From Vibrio sp. 10N (lineage in GTDB: Bacteria; Pseudomonadota; Gammaproteobacteria; Enterobacterales; Vibrionaceae), in the NCBI RefSeq assembly GCF_036245475.1, contig NZ_BTPM01000001.1, forward strand, positions 2,542,001 to 2,606,000: a stretch of DNA of 64,000 nt, in the 5' to 3' direction. The position numbers were made by a program, and so were the translations under genes. The notes beneath the pieces were generated by a model. It worked only from the letters and a program-made list of their open reading frames with translations, was not told the DNA's origin and ran no database searches. Below, in pieces: positions 54,103 through 64,000 of the stretch (position 1 is its first letter; the number at the start of each line of letters is the position of its first letter).

Positions 54103-54699
54103 TTACAGTTGAACACCAGAGAATGACATAAAGCCCAGTGCCATCAGACCTACCGTGATGAACGTGATACCAAGACCACGAAGACCAGGAGGAACGTCAG
54201 AGTACTTCATCTTCTCGCGGATACCTGCTAGCGCAACGATAGCTAGCATCCAACCCACACCAGAACCAAAGCCGTATACGACAGATTCTGCAAAGTTGTA
54301 ATCACGCTGTACCATGAATGATACGCCACCAAAGATCGCACAGTTCACCGTGATTAGCGGTAGGAAGATACCCAGTGCGTTATACAAAGGTGGGAAGAAG
54401 CGGTCTAGTACCATCTCTAGGATCTGTACTAGTGCTGCGATTACACCGATAAAGGTAATAAAGTTTAGAAAGCTAAGGTCGACACCTGCCACCAATGCAT
54501 TTTCTTTAAGAACTAGGTTGTAAAGCAGGTTGTTCACCGGTACTGCCACTGTCAGTACAACGATAACCGCAACACCTAGACCGAAAGAGGTCTTAACCTT
54601 TTTCGATACCGCTAGGAATGTACACATACCTAGGAAGAAAGAAAGCGCAAGGTTTTCGATGAAAATCGACTTAACCATTAAGCTAATATAATGTTCCAT
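54103..54699 (-). CDS. nqrE: Na+-NQR subunit E
   Basis: The 198-residue protein has six membrane helices. It begins [20 protein letters not shown] and ends [15 protein letters not shown]. The Cys in MCTFLAV near 26 and the NCAIFGG Cys near 120 are those contributing to the intramembrane iron centre with NqrD. Confidence 0.96.
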   Translation of the reverse strand: MEHYISLMVKSIFIENLALSFFLGMCTFLAVSKKVKTSFGLGVAVIVVLTVAVPVNNLLYNLVLKENALVAGVDLSFLNFITFIGVIAALVQILEMVLDRFFPPLYNALGIFLPLITVNCAIFGGVSFMVQRDYNFAESVVYGFGSGVGWMLAIVALAGIREKMKYSDVPPGLRGLGITFITVGLMALGFMSFSGVQL

Positions 54700-54706
54700 G
54701 ACAGCC

Positions 54707-55339
54707 TTACTCCTTCGCTTCTACTTGTTCTGGCCTAATTGTACGAATTGCCCAGATCAGGAAGCCGATTAGGAAGAACGCAGAAGGCGCTAGTAGCATC
54801 ATGCCGTTTGGCTGATACCAACCACCGTTACTTACTAGCGGTAGTACTTCCATACCGAATAGCTTGCCTGAACCAAACAGTTCACGGAAGAAGCCAACAG
54901 TAATAAGAACGAAGCCATAACCTAGACCGTTACCAATACCGTCGATAAGCGATGGTAGTGGCGCAGACTTCATAGCAAATGCTTCCGCACGACCCATTAC
55001 GATACAGTTAGTAATGATTAGACCAACGAATACCGAAAGCTGCTTAGAGATATCGTAAAGATACGCTTTCAGGATTTGGTCAACCACGATTACCAAAGAT
55101 GCAATGATCGCCATCTGTACGATGATACGAACGCTATTTGGGATATGGTTACGAATTAGAGATACGAAGAAGTTAGACAGTGCAGTAACGAAAATTACCG
55201 CCAGCGTCATAACAAATGCTGTCTCTAGTTTTGTGGTTACCGCAAGAGCAGAACACACACCAAGAACTTGAAGAGCGATCGGGTTGTTATCCAACACCGG
55301 TGCCATCAGGCTCTTCTTCATTTCTTTAGCATCAGCCAT
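54707..55339 (-). CDS. nqrD: Na+-NQR subunit D
   Basis: The 210-residue membrane subunit has six helices. Paired with NqrE, it holds the iron centre: [12 protein letters not shown] near 28-39 and the [13 protein letters not shown] segment near 109-121 carry the conserved Cys residues. It overlaps nqrC by one base. Confidence 0.96.
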   Translation of the reverse strand: MADAKEMKKSLMAPVLDNNPIALQVLGVCSALAVTTKLETAFVMTLAVIFVTALSNFFVSLIRNHIPNSVRIIVQMAIIASLVIVVDQILKAYLYDISKQLSVFVGLIITNCIVMGRAEAFAMKSAPLPSLIDGIGNGLGYGFVLITVGFFRELFGSGKLFGMEVLPLVSNGGWYQPNGMMLLAPSAFFLIGFLIWAIRTIRPEQVEAKE

Positions 55340-56121
55340 TAGTTCAGACCTCCGTCACGAACTTTAGCTAGGAATGGACCAAAGCCCATGTCACCCAACC
55401 AGAAGTCAAACGTACCTTGAACGCCGTTACCTGTCAGTGTTGCACCAGATAGACCGTCAACACCGTGCTCAGAACCTTCAGGTGCGCCACCTTTCACGAT
55501 TGCAATCGCTGGCTTGAAGTTTTCATCAAACAGTTTCTTGCCAACGAACTGTGCACGCCAAGATGGGTTTTCGATTTCGCCACCCAATCCAGGAGTTTCA
55601 CCTTGCTCGTAGTATGTAATACCGTTCACAGTATTACCGTCTGTTTGAACCGCAACAAACGCGTACATCATAGACCATAGACCCGTACCGTGAACTGGCA
55701 GGATAAAGCTGCTCACTTCACCGTCTTGCTTAACTAGGTACACAGTACCTACGTTTGCACGACGAATGATTTTTGCAAAATCTTGGTCAGCGGTAAGACG
55801 GATAGACTCAGATGGGTCTTTTGCCGCTTTACGTTGATCGTAGCTGTTTGCATCGCTGCCATCTGGGGCTGTATCAACAAACTCACCTGTGTTGAAGTCA
55901 ACAAGGCGTGGCTCAATGTACTGGCTGTAAAGCTCAGCAACTGTACCTTCGGCTTCGATACCCGCTACTTCAATGATTTTCGACTGTTTATCTAGAACCG
56001 CGTTCGCGCGTTGCTTGTCACGCAGACCTACTGCTGCAAGCGATACAACGATTGAGCACACTAAGCTCAACGCGATAACAACAAACAGCGTCTTTTTAAT
56101 GCTATCGTTATTACTTGCCAT
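55339..56121 (-). CDS. nqrC: Na+-NQR subunit C
   Basis: The 260-residue subunit has one N-terminal helix (about 12-31) and a periplasmic domain. The covalent FMN site is in [13 protein letters not shown] near 222-234 (SGAT-type Thr), the substrate of ApbE. It overlaps nqrB by 11 bases. Confidence 0.97.
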   Translation of the reverse strand: MASNNDSIKKTLFVVIALSLVCSIVVSLAAVGLRDKQRANAVLDKQSKIIEVAGIEAEGTVAELYSQYIEPRLVDFNTGEFVDTAPDGSDANSYDQRKAAKDPSESIRLTADQDFAKIIRRANVGTVYLVKQDGEVSSFILPVHGTGLWSMMYAFVAVQTDGNTVNGITYYEQGETPGLGGEIENPSWRAQFVGKKLFDENFKPAIAIVKGGAPEGSEHGVDGLSGATLTGNGVQGTFDFWLGDMGFGPFLAKVRDGGLN

Positions 56122-57352
56122 AGCGAGCTTCTCTCCGTTTGATGTTCTTCTCGATCACGAAGTGGTCGAATAGAGGTGCGAACAGGTTAGCAAATAGAAT
56201 TGCTAGCATCATACCTTCTGGGTAAGCCGGGTTTACTACACGGATCATGACACACATTGCGCCAATCAGAATACCGTATGCCCATTTACCATTGTTAGTA
56301 AACGATGCCGATACTGGGTCTGTTGCCATGAAGAACATACCGAAAGCAAAACCACCTAGTACTAGGTGCCAGTGCCAAGGCATAGCAAACAGAGCATTTG
56401 TGTCAGAACCAACAACATTAAACAGAGTTGCTACTGCAACCATGCCGATCATCACACCAGCAATGATACGCCAAGACGCAATGCCCATGTACACGATCAT
56501 TGCTGCACCAATCATAAGTGCTAGCGTTGATACTTCACCAATCGAACCAGGGATGTTACCGATGAACGCGTCCATCCAAGAGATTGTTTGGCCAGTGATG
56601 TTGTTGATTAGTGCGCCTTCGCCACCTTGTGCCCATTGGCTAAGAGCCGTAGCACCTGAGTAGCCGTCAGCTGCAACCCATACTAAGTCACCCGAGATTT
56701 GCGCTGGGTAAGCGAAGAATAGGAAAGCACGGCCAGCAAGCGCTGGGTTAAGGAAGTTACGACCAGTACCACCAAAGATTTCTTTTGCAACAACAACACC
56801 AAAGGTAATACCTAGCGCTGCTTGCCAAAGTGGAAGTGTTGGCGGAACGATCAATGCGAAAAGAATAGAAGTTACAAAGAAACCTTCGTTAACTTCGTGC
56901 TTACGCACCATACAGAACAACACTTCCCAGAAACCACCAACAATAAACACTGTTGCGTAGATAGGTAGGAAGTAAGTTGCACCTAGGATCATCTTACTGC
57001 CCCAACCCGCATCGGTACCTAGCGTGCCGCCAAGACCTTGAGTTAGCCAGTAGTGCCAGTTGCCATCGATAACACCCGCTAGCTCTGCGCCAGTGTAAAG
57101 ATGGTTAAGTGCCATAACCGCTTGGTTGCCCGCGTTGTACATACCCCAGAACATTGCTGGGAATACTGCGAACCAAACCATGATCATGATGCGTTTTAGG
57201 TCAACGCTATCACGGACATGCGAGCTGCGCTTCGTTACAAGACCTGGCGTGTAGAATAGCGTTGCCGCTGCTTCGTACAGTGCAAACCATTTTTCATGTT
57301 TGCCGCCTGGCTCGAAATGATGCTCGATATCCTCGATGAATTTCTTAAGCAT
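56111..57352 (-). CDS. nqrB: Na+-NQR subunit B
   Basis: The 413-residue membrane subunit has about ten helices. It binds riboflavin and covalent [14 protein letters not shown] near 230-240 holds the FMN-linked Thr. NqrB also forms the Na+ path. It follows nqrA by three bases. Confidence 0.97.
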   Translation of the reverse strand: MLKKFIEDIEHHFEPGGKHEKWFALYEAAATLFYTPGLVTKRSSHVRDSVDLKRIMIMVWFAVFPAMFWGMYNAGNQAVMALNHLYTGAELAGVIDGNWHYWLTQGLGGTLGTDAGWGSKMILGATYFLPIYATVFIVGGFWEVLFCMVRKHEVNEGFFVTSILFALIVPPTLPLWQAALGITFGVVVAKEIFGGTGRNFLNPALAGRAFLFFAYPAQISGDLVWVAADGYSGATALSQWAQGGEGALINNITGQTISWMDAFIGNIPGSIGEVSTLALMIGAAMIVYMGIASWRIIAGVMIGMVAVATLFNVVGSDTNALFAMPWHWHLVLGGFAFGMFFMATDPVSASFTNNGKWAYGILIGAMCVMIRVVNPAYPEGMMLAILFANLFAPLFDHFVIEKNIKRREARYGK

Positions 57353-57355
57353 GGA

Positions 57356-58696
57356 TTACCCTTCCTTCTCAATCTTGTCTAGGCACTCACGCAGGAGTTG
57401 ACCGTATTCGTACTTACCTGGACAAACAAAGGTGCATAGCGCCAAATCTTCTTCATCTAGCTCTAGAGCACCAAGACGCTGAGCGCTGTCTTGATCGCCT
57501 GCACATAGATCACGAAGTAATAGCGTTGGCTCCATATCAAGTGGCATTACTTTCTCGTAGTTGCCGATTGGAACCATTGCACGATCACTACCATTGGTTG
57601 TTGTTGTCATGTTGAACAACTGACCTTTGAATAGGTGACCAAGGAATGATTTAGTGATTGAGAACTTATTCTTACCAGGCGTCGCCCAGCCAAATAGTTC
57701 TTTCTCACGACCTTCACGAAGTACAGAAACTTGCTGGTGGTAACGACCTAAGTAGCCGTGTGGACCAGTAGCATGAGTACCAGAAAGTACAGAACCAGAA
57801 ATGATTCGAACTTCACCAGGCATCAACTCGTTATCTGTTACGTCTTCTAGGCTAGCGCCAATCTGAGTTCTAACCAGACGAGGGTTATTTACTACAGGGC
57901 CAGCTAGAGACACAACGCGATCCGTGTACAGTTCACCTGTAGTGAAAAGCTTACCGAATGCAATCACATCTTGATAATTGATGCTCCAAGCAACGTTGTT
58001 CGCGCCGACTGGATATAGGAAATGCATGTGAGTGCCTACTAGACCCGCTGGGTGCGGACCATTGAAGACATGCTCTTCGACATTGGATTGAGTTGAGCGA
58101 GGAAGACTAGTGCCTGATTTGCAGACATACACTTTACCGTCTGTCAGTTTCGACAGTAGGTCAAGACCTGCAACAAACGCGTCTTTTTGCTCGTTGATAA
58201 TCAATTCAGGCTCAGCTGCTAGAGGATTAGTATCCATAGCAGTCACGAAAATCGCTTGAGTCGTAGAATCGATCGCCGGAACCTTGCTGAACGGACGAGT
58301 ACGCAATGCAGTCCACATACCAGACTCAACTAATTGAGTTTTGATCACATCGCGATCAAGACCCGCTAGTTGGTCAGCTGTGTAGCTATCAAACGTAACC
58401 TGCTCGTCACCTGCCACTTCAATCACAACGGATTGTAGGACACGCTTCGCGCCACGGTTAACTTCAATAACCTTACCGCTTGCTGGAGAAGTAAATTTCA
58501 CGCCTGGGTTCTTTTTGTCTTCAAAAACAACCTGACCTTTCTTTACTTCGTCACCCACGCGAACATGCATCGTTGGACGCATACCCACGTACTCTTCGCC
58601 AAGCAAGGCGACTTTAGTGATGGACTTACCATCATTAATCACCTGGGAAGGAGTTCCTGCGATAGGAAGATCCAAACCCTTCTTTATTGTAATCAT
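57356..58696 (-). CDS. nqrA: Na+-NQR subunit A
   Basis: Start [14 protein letters not shown] at 58696 gives the usual 446 residues; the open frame upstream to 58777 does not match the family. It is a soluble cytoplasmic subunit on the quinone side, with the Rnf/Nqr barrel-sandwich segment [19 protein letters not shown] near 49-67. It is the first gene of the operon. Confidence 0.96.
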   Translation of the reverse strand: MITIKKGLDLPIAGTPSQVINDGKSITKVALLGEEYVGMRPTMHVRVGDEVKKGQVVFEDKKNPGVKFTSPASGKVIEVNRGAKRVLQSVVIEVAGDEQVTFDSYTADQLAGLDRDVIKTQLVESGMWTALRTRPFSKVPAIDSTTQAIFVTAMDTNPLAAEPELIINEQKDAFVAGLDLLSKLTDGKVYVCKSGTSLPRSTQSNVEEHVFNGPHPAGLVGTHMHFLYPVGANNVAWSINYQDVIAFGKLFTTGELYTDRVVSLAGPVVNNPRLVRTQIGASLEDVTDNELMPGEVRIISGSVLSGTHATGPHGYLGRYHQQVSVLREGREKELFGWATPGKNKFSITKSFLGHLFKGQLFNMTTTTNGSDRAMVPIGNYEKVMPLDMEPTLLLRDLCAGDQDSAQRLGALELDEEDLALCTFVCPGKYEYGQLLRECLDKIEKEG

Positions 58697-59214
58697 ACGC
58701 ACTTGCACTACTTTTATCGGGAAAAAGATTCTTTTAATTTGCGTAACATTTAGACACGACATTGAGTGTCTGGCCATGGCTTTTTGATCGCCAAGGCAGC
58801 AACATCACTTTAACAATCTCGTCATAGAATCGCTGCGAGATTTTTCTGGAGCGGTAGTTTAGCATCTTTTACAAAGGGTATGCCACGACCAATCCCAGCA
58901 ATAGCATCTTTATTTCGAAACTTTTGCTACATCTGGGGTGGCGAATATGTGTAACTTTGACCGATCGCACAAACTGTTATTAATGCTATTAAAAATAAGC
59001 GATTGAGTTGTTCACAATCTGAAACATTCCTAACTAACAGAATCACATAACATTATATGTTGATACGCTGTTAATGAATTACCCCTAAGGAGGTAGGCGG
59101 AATTTGATACTTCTCTTAACAAATAGGCCGCGCTTATCAGTAAAGTCTTGCTTTGTTGCTATTCTGTGTTGCTAGTCTAGGCTAGTACCGCACCAGCGTA
59201 AAACTGTCTCTCGG
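58697..59214. other. Long intergenic region upstream of nqrA
   Basis: This 518-bp gap between nqrA and bolA (both minus) holds the nqr promoter and leader. On plus, a Shine-Dalgarno-like TAAGGAGGT lies at 59087-59095, with only a weak TTG-started 23-codon frame after it. I see no convincing gene, known riboswitch or terminator. Confidence 0.5.
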
Positions 59215-59523
59215 CTACTTTCCGCCACCAGCACAATTTGGGCTAGCGGGCGCAAGTTGGTTTTCTTTGGTCCACTCTTCCGGTGTATAAGTGTGGATTG
59301 CTAAGGCGTGAACAGGCCCTGCTAGTTCTTCCGCAAGCACAGTATTGATCTTACGGTGCCGAGTAATGAGACGCTCGCTTGAAAAATCATCACTGACCAC
59401 AATGACCTTAAAGTGGCTTTCCGAGCCTGGAGGGACATTATGCATATGGCTTTCATTGCGAACATCGAGATGTGTTGGATGGAAAGCTTGATGGAGCTTT
59501 TGCTCGATGGTTTGTTGAATCAT
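59215..59523 (-). CDS. bolA: BolA family protein
   Basis: Start [10 protein letters not shown] at 59523, six bases after AAGGA, gives 102 residues. The fold markers are [13 protein letters not shown] near 34-46 and LITRHRKIN near 51-59 with the conserved His, then [13 protein letters not shown]. BolA works with monothiol glutaredoxin in iron-sulphur handling and stress morphology. The tail with a Cys (PNCAGGGK) is usual in Vibrio-type BolA. Confidence 0.93.
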   Translation of the reverse strand: MIQQTIEQKLHQAFHPTHLDVRNESHMHNVPPGSESHFKVIVVSDDFSSERLITRHRKINTVLAEELAGPVHALAIHTYTPEEWTKENQLAPASPNCAGGGK

Positions 59524-59677
59524 CTTACTTCCTTGGGCTGAAACCGACATTTATTTTTATATAGTCGGTAAAGTATATACTTTACTTAATCAATAATCTT
59601 CTCTTAAATCACTTTCTACTTGGCTTAACGGAAGGGATTTTGTCAAAATACAACCATTGTCACCAATTCAAGAAATT

Positions 59678-60811
59678 ATGAAAACTGAACTGAACCTCCT
59701 TGAGCGTAGCTACTCGCTTTTTCGTTATCCCAAACTTGCCAACGAGCAACTCCAAGCGTGGGATGCTGGTGATGAGTATCTGATTCAACATGTCGAAGAA
59801 CTCGCTTTGCCGCCGTCATCAAACATTCTGATCCTCAACGATAATTTTGGCGCGCTAAGCTGTTGGTTTAGTGAACAACACAATGTAACAACGGTCAGTG
59901 ATTCGTTTGTTTCTCAACAGGGCATTAAAAATAACTTAGCTCTCAATAAGCTCAGTGACGTTTCCTTGCTCGACTCCACTGAGTCTTGGCCAAGTGATAT
60001 CGACTTGGTGGTCATGCAGATCCCTCGCAACAATCGCTACTTAACCTGGCAGCTCAACCAACTTGCAGAAAAATATGCCGGACGCTGCCAGCTAATCGCG
60101 GTCAACAAAGCTAAAGAAATCCATACCTCAACGCTCAAGTTGTTTGAGAAATTTGCAGGTCCTACAACAACCTCTTTGGCTTGGAAAAAACACCGTTTAG
60201 TGTTCAGCGAGTTATCCTCCAGTCGTGTGCCGACAGTGGACGCCTTCACCACTTGGGATGTTCCGCAGCACAGCTTAACGCTTGCTAACTTACCCAACGT
60301 ATATTCCGGTGAAAGCCTAGATCTCGGTGCGCGTTTTATGCTCGAGAATTTATCTAAGCTCAATGCCGACAACAAAGATGTTATTGATCTCGGTTGTGGT
60401 AACGGCGTGTTGTCATTAAAACTTAAGCAGCTTTTCACTTCAGCTCGTATCACCGCCGTTGACGAGAGTTTTATGGCAACGGCTTCTGCAAAGCACAACT
60501 TCACACTCAATCAGCTTGATGCCACTCAGTGCCAATTTGTAACCAATAACTGCCTTGATGGTTTTGAAGCAGCGTCGCAAGACCGAGTGATGTGCAACCC
60601 TCCCTTTCATCAACAGCAAGCTGTTACCGATCACATCGCTTGGCAAATGTTCTGTGATGCAAAGCATGTTCTTCGCCCTCAAGGCGAATTAATGGTTATC
60701 GGCAATCGTCACCTAGGCTACGATAAAAAATTGGCACGTCTCTTTGGCAAGCACAACGTTAAGCTTGTCGCCTCCAATGCCAAATTTGTTATTTTACAGG
60801 CAACTAAGTAA
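59678..60811 (+). CDS. rlmG: 23S rRNA (guanine-1835-N2) methyltransferase RlmG
   Basis: Start MKTELNLLERSYSLFRYP at 59678 gives 377 residues. It has a duplicated methyltransferase architecture: a degenerate N-terminal domain, then the C-terminal SAM-binding VIDLGCGNGVLSL near 226-238 and catalytic NPPFHQ near 306-311. It methylates G1835 of 23S rRNA. It lies between bolA and the yajG-ampG group, unlike in E. coli. Confidence 0.93.
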   Translation: MKTELNLLERSYSLFRYPKLANEQLQAWDAGDEYLIQHVEELALPPSSNILILNDNFGALSCWFSEQHNVTTVSDSFVSQQGIKNNLALNKLSDVSLLDSTESWPSDIDLVVMQIPRNNRYLTWQLNQLAEKYAGRCQLIAVNKAKEIHTSTLKLFEKFAGPTTTSLAWKKHRLVFSELSSSRVPTVDAFTTWDVPQHSLTLANLPNVYSGESLDLGARFMLENLSKLNADNKDVIDLGCGNGVLSLKLKQLFTSARITAVDESFMATASAKHNFTLNQLDATQCQFVTNNCLDGFEAASQDRVMCNPPFHQQQAVTDHIAWQMFCDAKHVLRPQGELMVIGNRHLGYDKKLARLFGKHNVKLVASNAKFVILQATK

Positions 60812-60924
60812 AGATTGAGTCATAGTTGCCCACAGGCAACGTGCAATAAAACAAGAATTCGCTATGATGCCAGCCACCACTCGGTTTGGCTTCAATAGTT
60901 TTAGAGTGTGAAAAGGAATCATTA

Positions 60925-61494
60925 ATGAAAAAGCTCGTTTTAGCGGCTTCCGTCGTATTGCTTGCTGCATGTGCAAGCCCTCAACAAGAACAAGTCAATT
61001 TTGCGCCTAAAGCGACAACTAGTGCCGCTAAAGTCGTCGAAAACAAGTCGATGTCACTCTCTAGTAAAGACGTGCGAACGGCTCAATACGTCGCACTGCT
61101 CGACAATGGCCGCTCGAACATTACGCCAGTACACACTCGTCAAAATCTTCGTATTGGCATTGAAAATGCGCTAGTGAATCAATTTTCGTCACAAGGTTAT
61201 CAAGTCACCGTCAATAGCGAGAATGCCCTGCAAGTCGAAGTGCAAGAAGCTCTTGTGTCAGTCAAGCATACTGTGATGGAAAACGACATGACAGCCAACG
61301 TAGTACTTGAACTCACGGCTGAAAACGAAAAAGGTAAGCTAGTGAAAACCTATACTGGCACGGCGAAACGTTCTGGCTTAATGAGTGCCTCAAACGACGA
61401 TATCGAAACCGTGCTTAATAACACCGTTAACTTAGTTCTCAAAGAGATTGCTAACGATAAAGAACTGCAAGACTACATGAAGGAGCGTTTCTAA
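60925..61494 (+). CDS. yajG: YajG family lipoprotein
   Basis: ATG 60925 with AAGGA eight bases upstream gives 189 residues with lipobox LLAAC. The YajG domain shows RTAQYVALLDNGRSNI and ENALVNQFSSQGYQV. It is an envelope lipoprotein of unknown function, usually next to bolA and ampG. It shares one base with the next gene (TAATG). Confidence 0.88.
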   Translation: MKKLVLAASVVLLAACASPQQEQVNFAPKATTSAAKVVENKSMSLSSKDVRTAQYVALLDNGRSNITPVHTRQNLRIGIENALVNQFSSQGYQVTVNSENALQVEVQEALVSVKHTVMENDMTANVVLELTAENEKGKLVKTYTGTAKRSGLMSASNDDIETVLNNTVNLVLKEIANDKELQDYMKERF

Positions 61495-62042
61495 TGCTGA
61501 AAACTGCAATCGCAACCCTAGCGCTTGTCGCGACCAGTGTCTTCGCTGGCCCTAAAGTAGCGGTAGATACCAACTTAGGCCGCTTTGTTGTTGAGCTCAA
61601 TGAAGAAAAAGCGCCAGTGAGCGTCGAAAACTTTCTGAAGTACGTTGATGACGGCAGTTACGTAAACAGCCAGTTTCACCGCGTGATCCCTGGCTTTATG
61701 GCACAAGGTGGTGGCTTTGATAAAGATTTCAAACGTCTACCGACCTATTCACCAATCGAAAATGAAGCGGCAAACGGCTTAGATAACGATGCAGCCACTA
61801 TTGCGATGGCACGTACCCGCGATCCAAACTCAGCAACACGTCAATTCTTTATCAACTTTGTTGATAATGGCTTTCTCAACTACAGCGTTACCAATCCAGG
61901 TTATGCCGTATTTGGTAAGGTTGTCGAAGGTTTTGATGTAGTACAAAAAATGGGACAAAAGCCGACTCGCAGCACACGCGGAATGAGCGATGTGCCACTT
62001 GATCCCATCATTATCACTAAAATGGAAAAAATCAGCGACTAG
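61494..62042 (+). CDS. Periplasmic peptidylprolyl isomerase (cyclophilin)
   Basis: A signal peptide (about 1-18, ending VFA) precedes a cyclophilin domain with FHRVIPGFMAQGGGF near 61-75 and ARTRDPNSATRQFFINFVDN near 103-122. It is probably PpiA-like, aiding folding of envelope proteins. It is coupled to yajG. The usual E. coli partner of yajG is ampG, here the next gene. Confidence 0.9.
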   Translation: MLKTAIATLALVATSVFAGPKVAVDTNLGRFVVELNEEKAPVSVENFLKYVDDGSYVNSQFHRVIPGFMAQGGGFDKDFKRLPTYSPIENEAANGLDNDAATIAMARTRDPNSATRQFFINFVDNGFLNYSVTNPGYAVFGKVVEGFDVVQKMGQKPTRSTRGMSDVPLDPIIITKMEKISD

Positions 62043-62126
62043 CACCAGATAAGAGAGAGGTTCCCCTCTCTCTTTGCTTGCTACGCTCATTAACTCTCGC
62101 ACGCTGCACTCGCAAGGAGCACACCT

Positions 62127-63512
62127 GTGGAACAAAAAATGACTTGGCTTGAGACTGTCAAAAGCTACTGGGATAAAAGGTTGCTTTGGGTCTTTATGAT
62201 GGGGTGCTCTAGTGGCTTCCCATGGGTACTCATTGGCTCGAACATGTCTGGCTGGCTCAAAGATGCAGGCCTAACTCGAGCAGCAATCGGCTACTTTGGT
62301 TCTGTCTTCGCCGTTTATGCTATCAACTTTCTATGGGCACCTTTAGTCGATAGGGTAAAATTGCCTCTACTGCACGGCTCTCTAGGTCAGCGTCGAAGCT
62401 GGATTTTCCTGTGCCAGAGTTTCATATTAGTTGGAACGCTGTTTATTGCAGGCGTCAACCCAGCGAATAACTTGATGTTTACCTCTATGCTGGCACTGTG
62501 TATCGCCATATCATCGGCAACACAGGATATCGCTATTGATGCTTATCGTATCGATACTTTCCCAAAATCAGAATCTAGTAAGCTGCCTCAAGCGTCTGCT
62601 ATGGCCGTTATCGGTTGGTGGACAGGCTACTCACTTCCTGGCTATTTAGCGTTTATCAACGCAGATTCCATGGGATGGAACGGCGTCTACTACGGCATGG
62701 CAGGCATCGTTGTGATCCTGATGCTGTTCACTCTTTTCGTCAGTGAGCCTAAAACTGATCGCGAAGCTCTGCAAGCACAAGCCGAAGCTCGTCACAACAA
62801 AGTGGTGGGCAGTCGCCTTACCAGTTGGATTTCAGTTACCGTCGTAGAGCCCTTTTTGGATTTTTTCCGTCGCAATGGCGTGCAAGTTGCGGTCACCTTA
62901 TTGCTGTTCGTGTTCCTATTTAAGATTGGCGAAGCCTTCCTAGGACGCATGTCGATTACCTTCTACAAAGAAATTGGCTTCAGTAATGAACAAATTGGTT
63001 ACTACTCTAAGCTTATTGGTTGGGGGGCGACCATCGTCTTTACACTATTAGGCAGTATGGTCAACGTTCGCTTTGGCATTGTAAAAGGCTTGATGATTGG
63101 CGGCATTGCAATGAGTGCTAGTAATCTGATGTTTGCATGGATAGCAAAAGTGGGGCCTAGCGAGACGCTGTTCTTAGCAACCATCATTGTCGATAACTTC
63201 ACCACAGCATTTTCGACCGTAGCGTTTGTGTCCTTCCTGACCGTGCTTACCGGCCAAGCATTTTCTGCAACTCAGTACGCGCTACTCGCGTCTTTGGGTA
63301 ACTTCGGTAGAACAACATTGGCATCGTTCAGTGGTGAGATGGTCGACGCCCTTAATGATTGGAGCTTGTTCTTTATTATTACGTCGCTCATGGTGATTCC
63401 AAGTTTGATCATGCTTTACTCGCTGCGTCATTACTTCAGTGACCTACTTGAGAAAGCAAAACATAAACAAGAAAGCCCAGCACGCAAAGAGCAAGAAAAT
63501 CTGACTCAATAA
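62127..63512 (+). CDS. ampG: Muropeptide permease AmpG
   Basis: The 461-residue major-facilitator protein with about 12-14 helices has the AmpG N-terminus LLWVFMMGCSSGFPW and the SSATQDIAIDAYRID motif near 130-144. It imports anhydro-muropeptides for recycling and beta-lactamase signalling. The GTG start has AAGGAG seven bases upstream. The bolA-yajG-ampG neighbourhood supports the name. Confidence 0.92.
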   Translation: MEQKMTWLETVKSYWDKRLLWVFMMGCSSGFPWVLIGSNMSGWLKDAGLTRAAIGYFGSVFAVYAINFLWAPLVDRVKLPLLHGSLGQRRSWIFLCQSFILVGTLFIAGVNPANNLMFTSMLALCIAISSATQDIAIDAYRIDTFPKSESSKLPQASAMAVIGWWTGYSLPGYLAFINADSMGWNGVYYGMAGIVVILMLFTLFVSEPKTDREALQAQAEARHNKVVGSRLTSWISVTVVEPFLDFFRRNGVQVAVTLLLFVFLFKIGEAFLGRMSITFYKEIGFSNEQIGYYSKLIGWGATIVFTLLGSMVNVRFGIVKGLMIGGIAMSASNLMFAWIAKVGPSETLFLATIIVDNFTTAFSTVAFVSFLTVLTGQAFSATQYALLASLGNFGRTTLASFSGEMVDALNDWSLFFIITSLMVIPSLIMLYSLRHYFSDLLEKAKHKQESPARKEQENLTQ

Positions 63513-63526
63513 ATAGCAACCTCAAC

Positions 63527-63556
63527 AAAAAGGCTCGCAACAATGCGAGCCTTTTT
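63527..63556. terminator. Bidirectional terminator after ampG
   Basis: AAAAAGGCTCGCA (63527-63539) pairs with TGCGAGCCTTTTT (63544-63556), between converging genes. Confidence 0.92.
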
Positions 63557-63571
63557 TATTTGCCACAGCTG

Positions 63572-64000
63572 TTATGGGTACATCCCTTTACCAAAGCGGT
63601 TAAAGACCCTTGCCACACCTTGTGTGAAAATCATAGGTTCGGTCAGGATAGACAGGCATAAGCAATCTTGACCCACCGCTGTTTGAGGAGCGTGCTTGGT
63701 ATTTCCATCTTCTCGGACAAAGTCCCCCTCCCCGTACTCGCCGTTTTCGTCACTGAAGCTGCCATGAAGCACTAAGGTTGATTCAAACCCTTTGTGCGTA
63801 TGCTGGGGAACTTGAACGCCCTCAGTGATGTACAACAAACTCACCTTACAATCTTCATCAATGTCGATGCTAGACGTAAACACCTTACCGCCATAGCTTT
63901 TCCACTCGCCCATGCGCTCGACCAAAGGCGCCAATGTCGGAGGCACTTTAAACGCCTTTCCGTTAACATTTACCGTTGCCGAGGAGCGAACCTTGGACTT
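63572..64000 (-). CDS. ChrR-like cupin (anti-sigma) protein, cut by the window edge
   Basis: The frame stays open to base 64000, so the N-terminus is outside the window. The visible 142 residues form a ChrR-type cupin: QVPQHTHKGFESTLVLHGSFSDENGEY has the His/Glu metal pattern, and a GDFVREDGNTKHAP segment carries the second set. ChrR-like anti-sigma factors hold an ECF sigma factor with an N-terminal zinc domain, which would lie beyond the edge. A stand-alone cupin is the alternative. Confidence 0.75.
   Translation of the reverse strand, partial: KSKVRSSATVNVNGKAFKVPPTLAPLVERMGEWKSYGGKVFTSSIDIDEDCKVSLLYITEGVQVPQHTHKGFESTLVLHGSFSDENGEYGEGDFVREDGNTKHAPQTAVGQDCLCLSILTEPMIFTQGVARVFNRFGKGMYP

Noticed and set aside
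59087..59174. Plus-strand Shine-Dalgarno-like site followed by a 23-codon frame
   Set aside because: The only start is a TTG ten bases away and the peptide has no notable feature.

Overview
The window looks like a stretch of the main chromosome of a Vibrio (Vibrionaceae, Gammaproteobacteria). The evidence is a complete Na+-translocating NADH:quinone reductase operon (nqrABCDEF) with apbE and nqrM, a VarA/CsrA-type CsrB small RNA, the frsA-crl-proBA neighbourhood, the RibBX variant of the riboflavin operon, and many lipoproteins and small proteins of the kind found across Vibrio. The species cannot be fixed from the sequence. I see no rRNA, tRNA, CRISPR array, complete insertion sequence or prophage.

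Layout. 1-10 kb: a degenerate REP-associated transposase-like gene, two lipoproteins (one an EEP-fold hydrolase), small hypothetical genes, DUF3332, mgtE, a decayed small locus, a 40-residue Cys-pair protein and a crotonase. 10-19 kb: an acyltransferase, then the minus-strand run nrdR-ribD-ribE-ribBX-ribH-nusB-thiL-pgpA, and yqcC-truC. 19-22 kb: DUF3549, DUF3301, a GNAT acetyltransferase, the CsrB RNA with its upstream activator site, a KfrA-like small protein and yaiI. 22-37 kb is the most accessory part: gltS, an outer-membrane barrel and a patatin lipoprotein; a second barrel; an RND pump (adaptor plus permease); a hypothetical gene; a MATE pump; and two very similar LysR regulators on either side of a DUF3943 barrel. 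37-46 kb: proBA, crl, frsA, a GlxA/FtrA-type regulator lacking its 5' end, gpt, a purine permease with a PurR box, a 28-residue protein gene and pepD. 46-59 kb: yaeP, DUF4250, an NSS transporter, yggN, dinB with a LexA box plus a Gre-like gene, nqrM, apbE and nqrFEDCBA. 59-64 kb: bolA, rlmG, yajG, a periplasmic cyclophilin, ampG, and a ChrR-like cupin gene cut by the window edge.

How the parts work together. ApbE attaches FMN to the Thr residues visible in NqrB and NqrC, and NqrM supports Fe/Cys maturation of the same complex. The rib genes supply the flavins, with the usual co-transcription of nusB and thiL. Crl (sigma-S partner) and FrsA sit together as in enterobacteria. The least ordinary regulatory signals are the CsrB RNA with a GacA/VarA-type palindrome about 160 bp upstream of its start, and a 19-bp palindrome shared by the promoter regions of the RND-pump/hypothetical pair and an outer-membrane barrel gene. 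The shared palindrome suggests an envelope regulon, possibly controlled by one of the nearby LysR proteins. Several unrecognised small genes (28, 40 and 56 residues) were read directly from the sequence.
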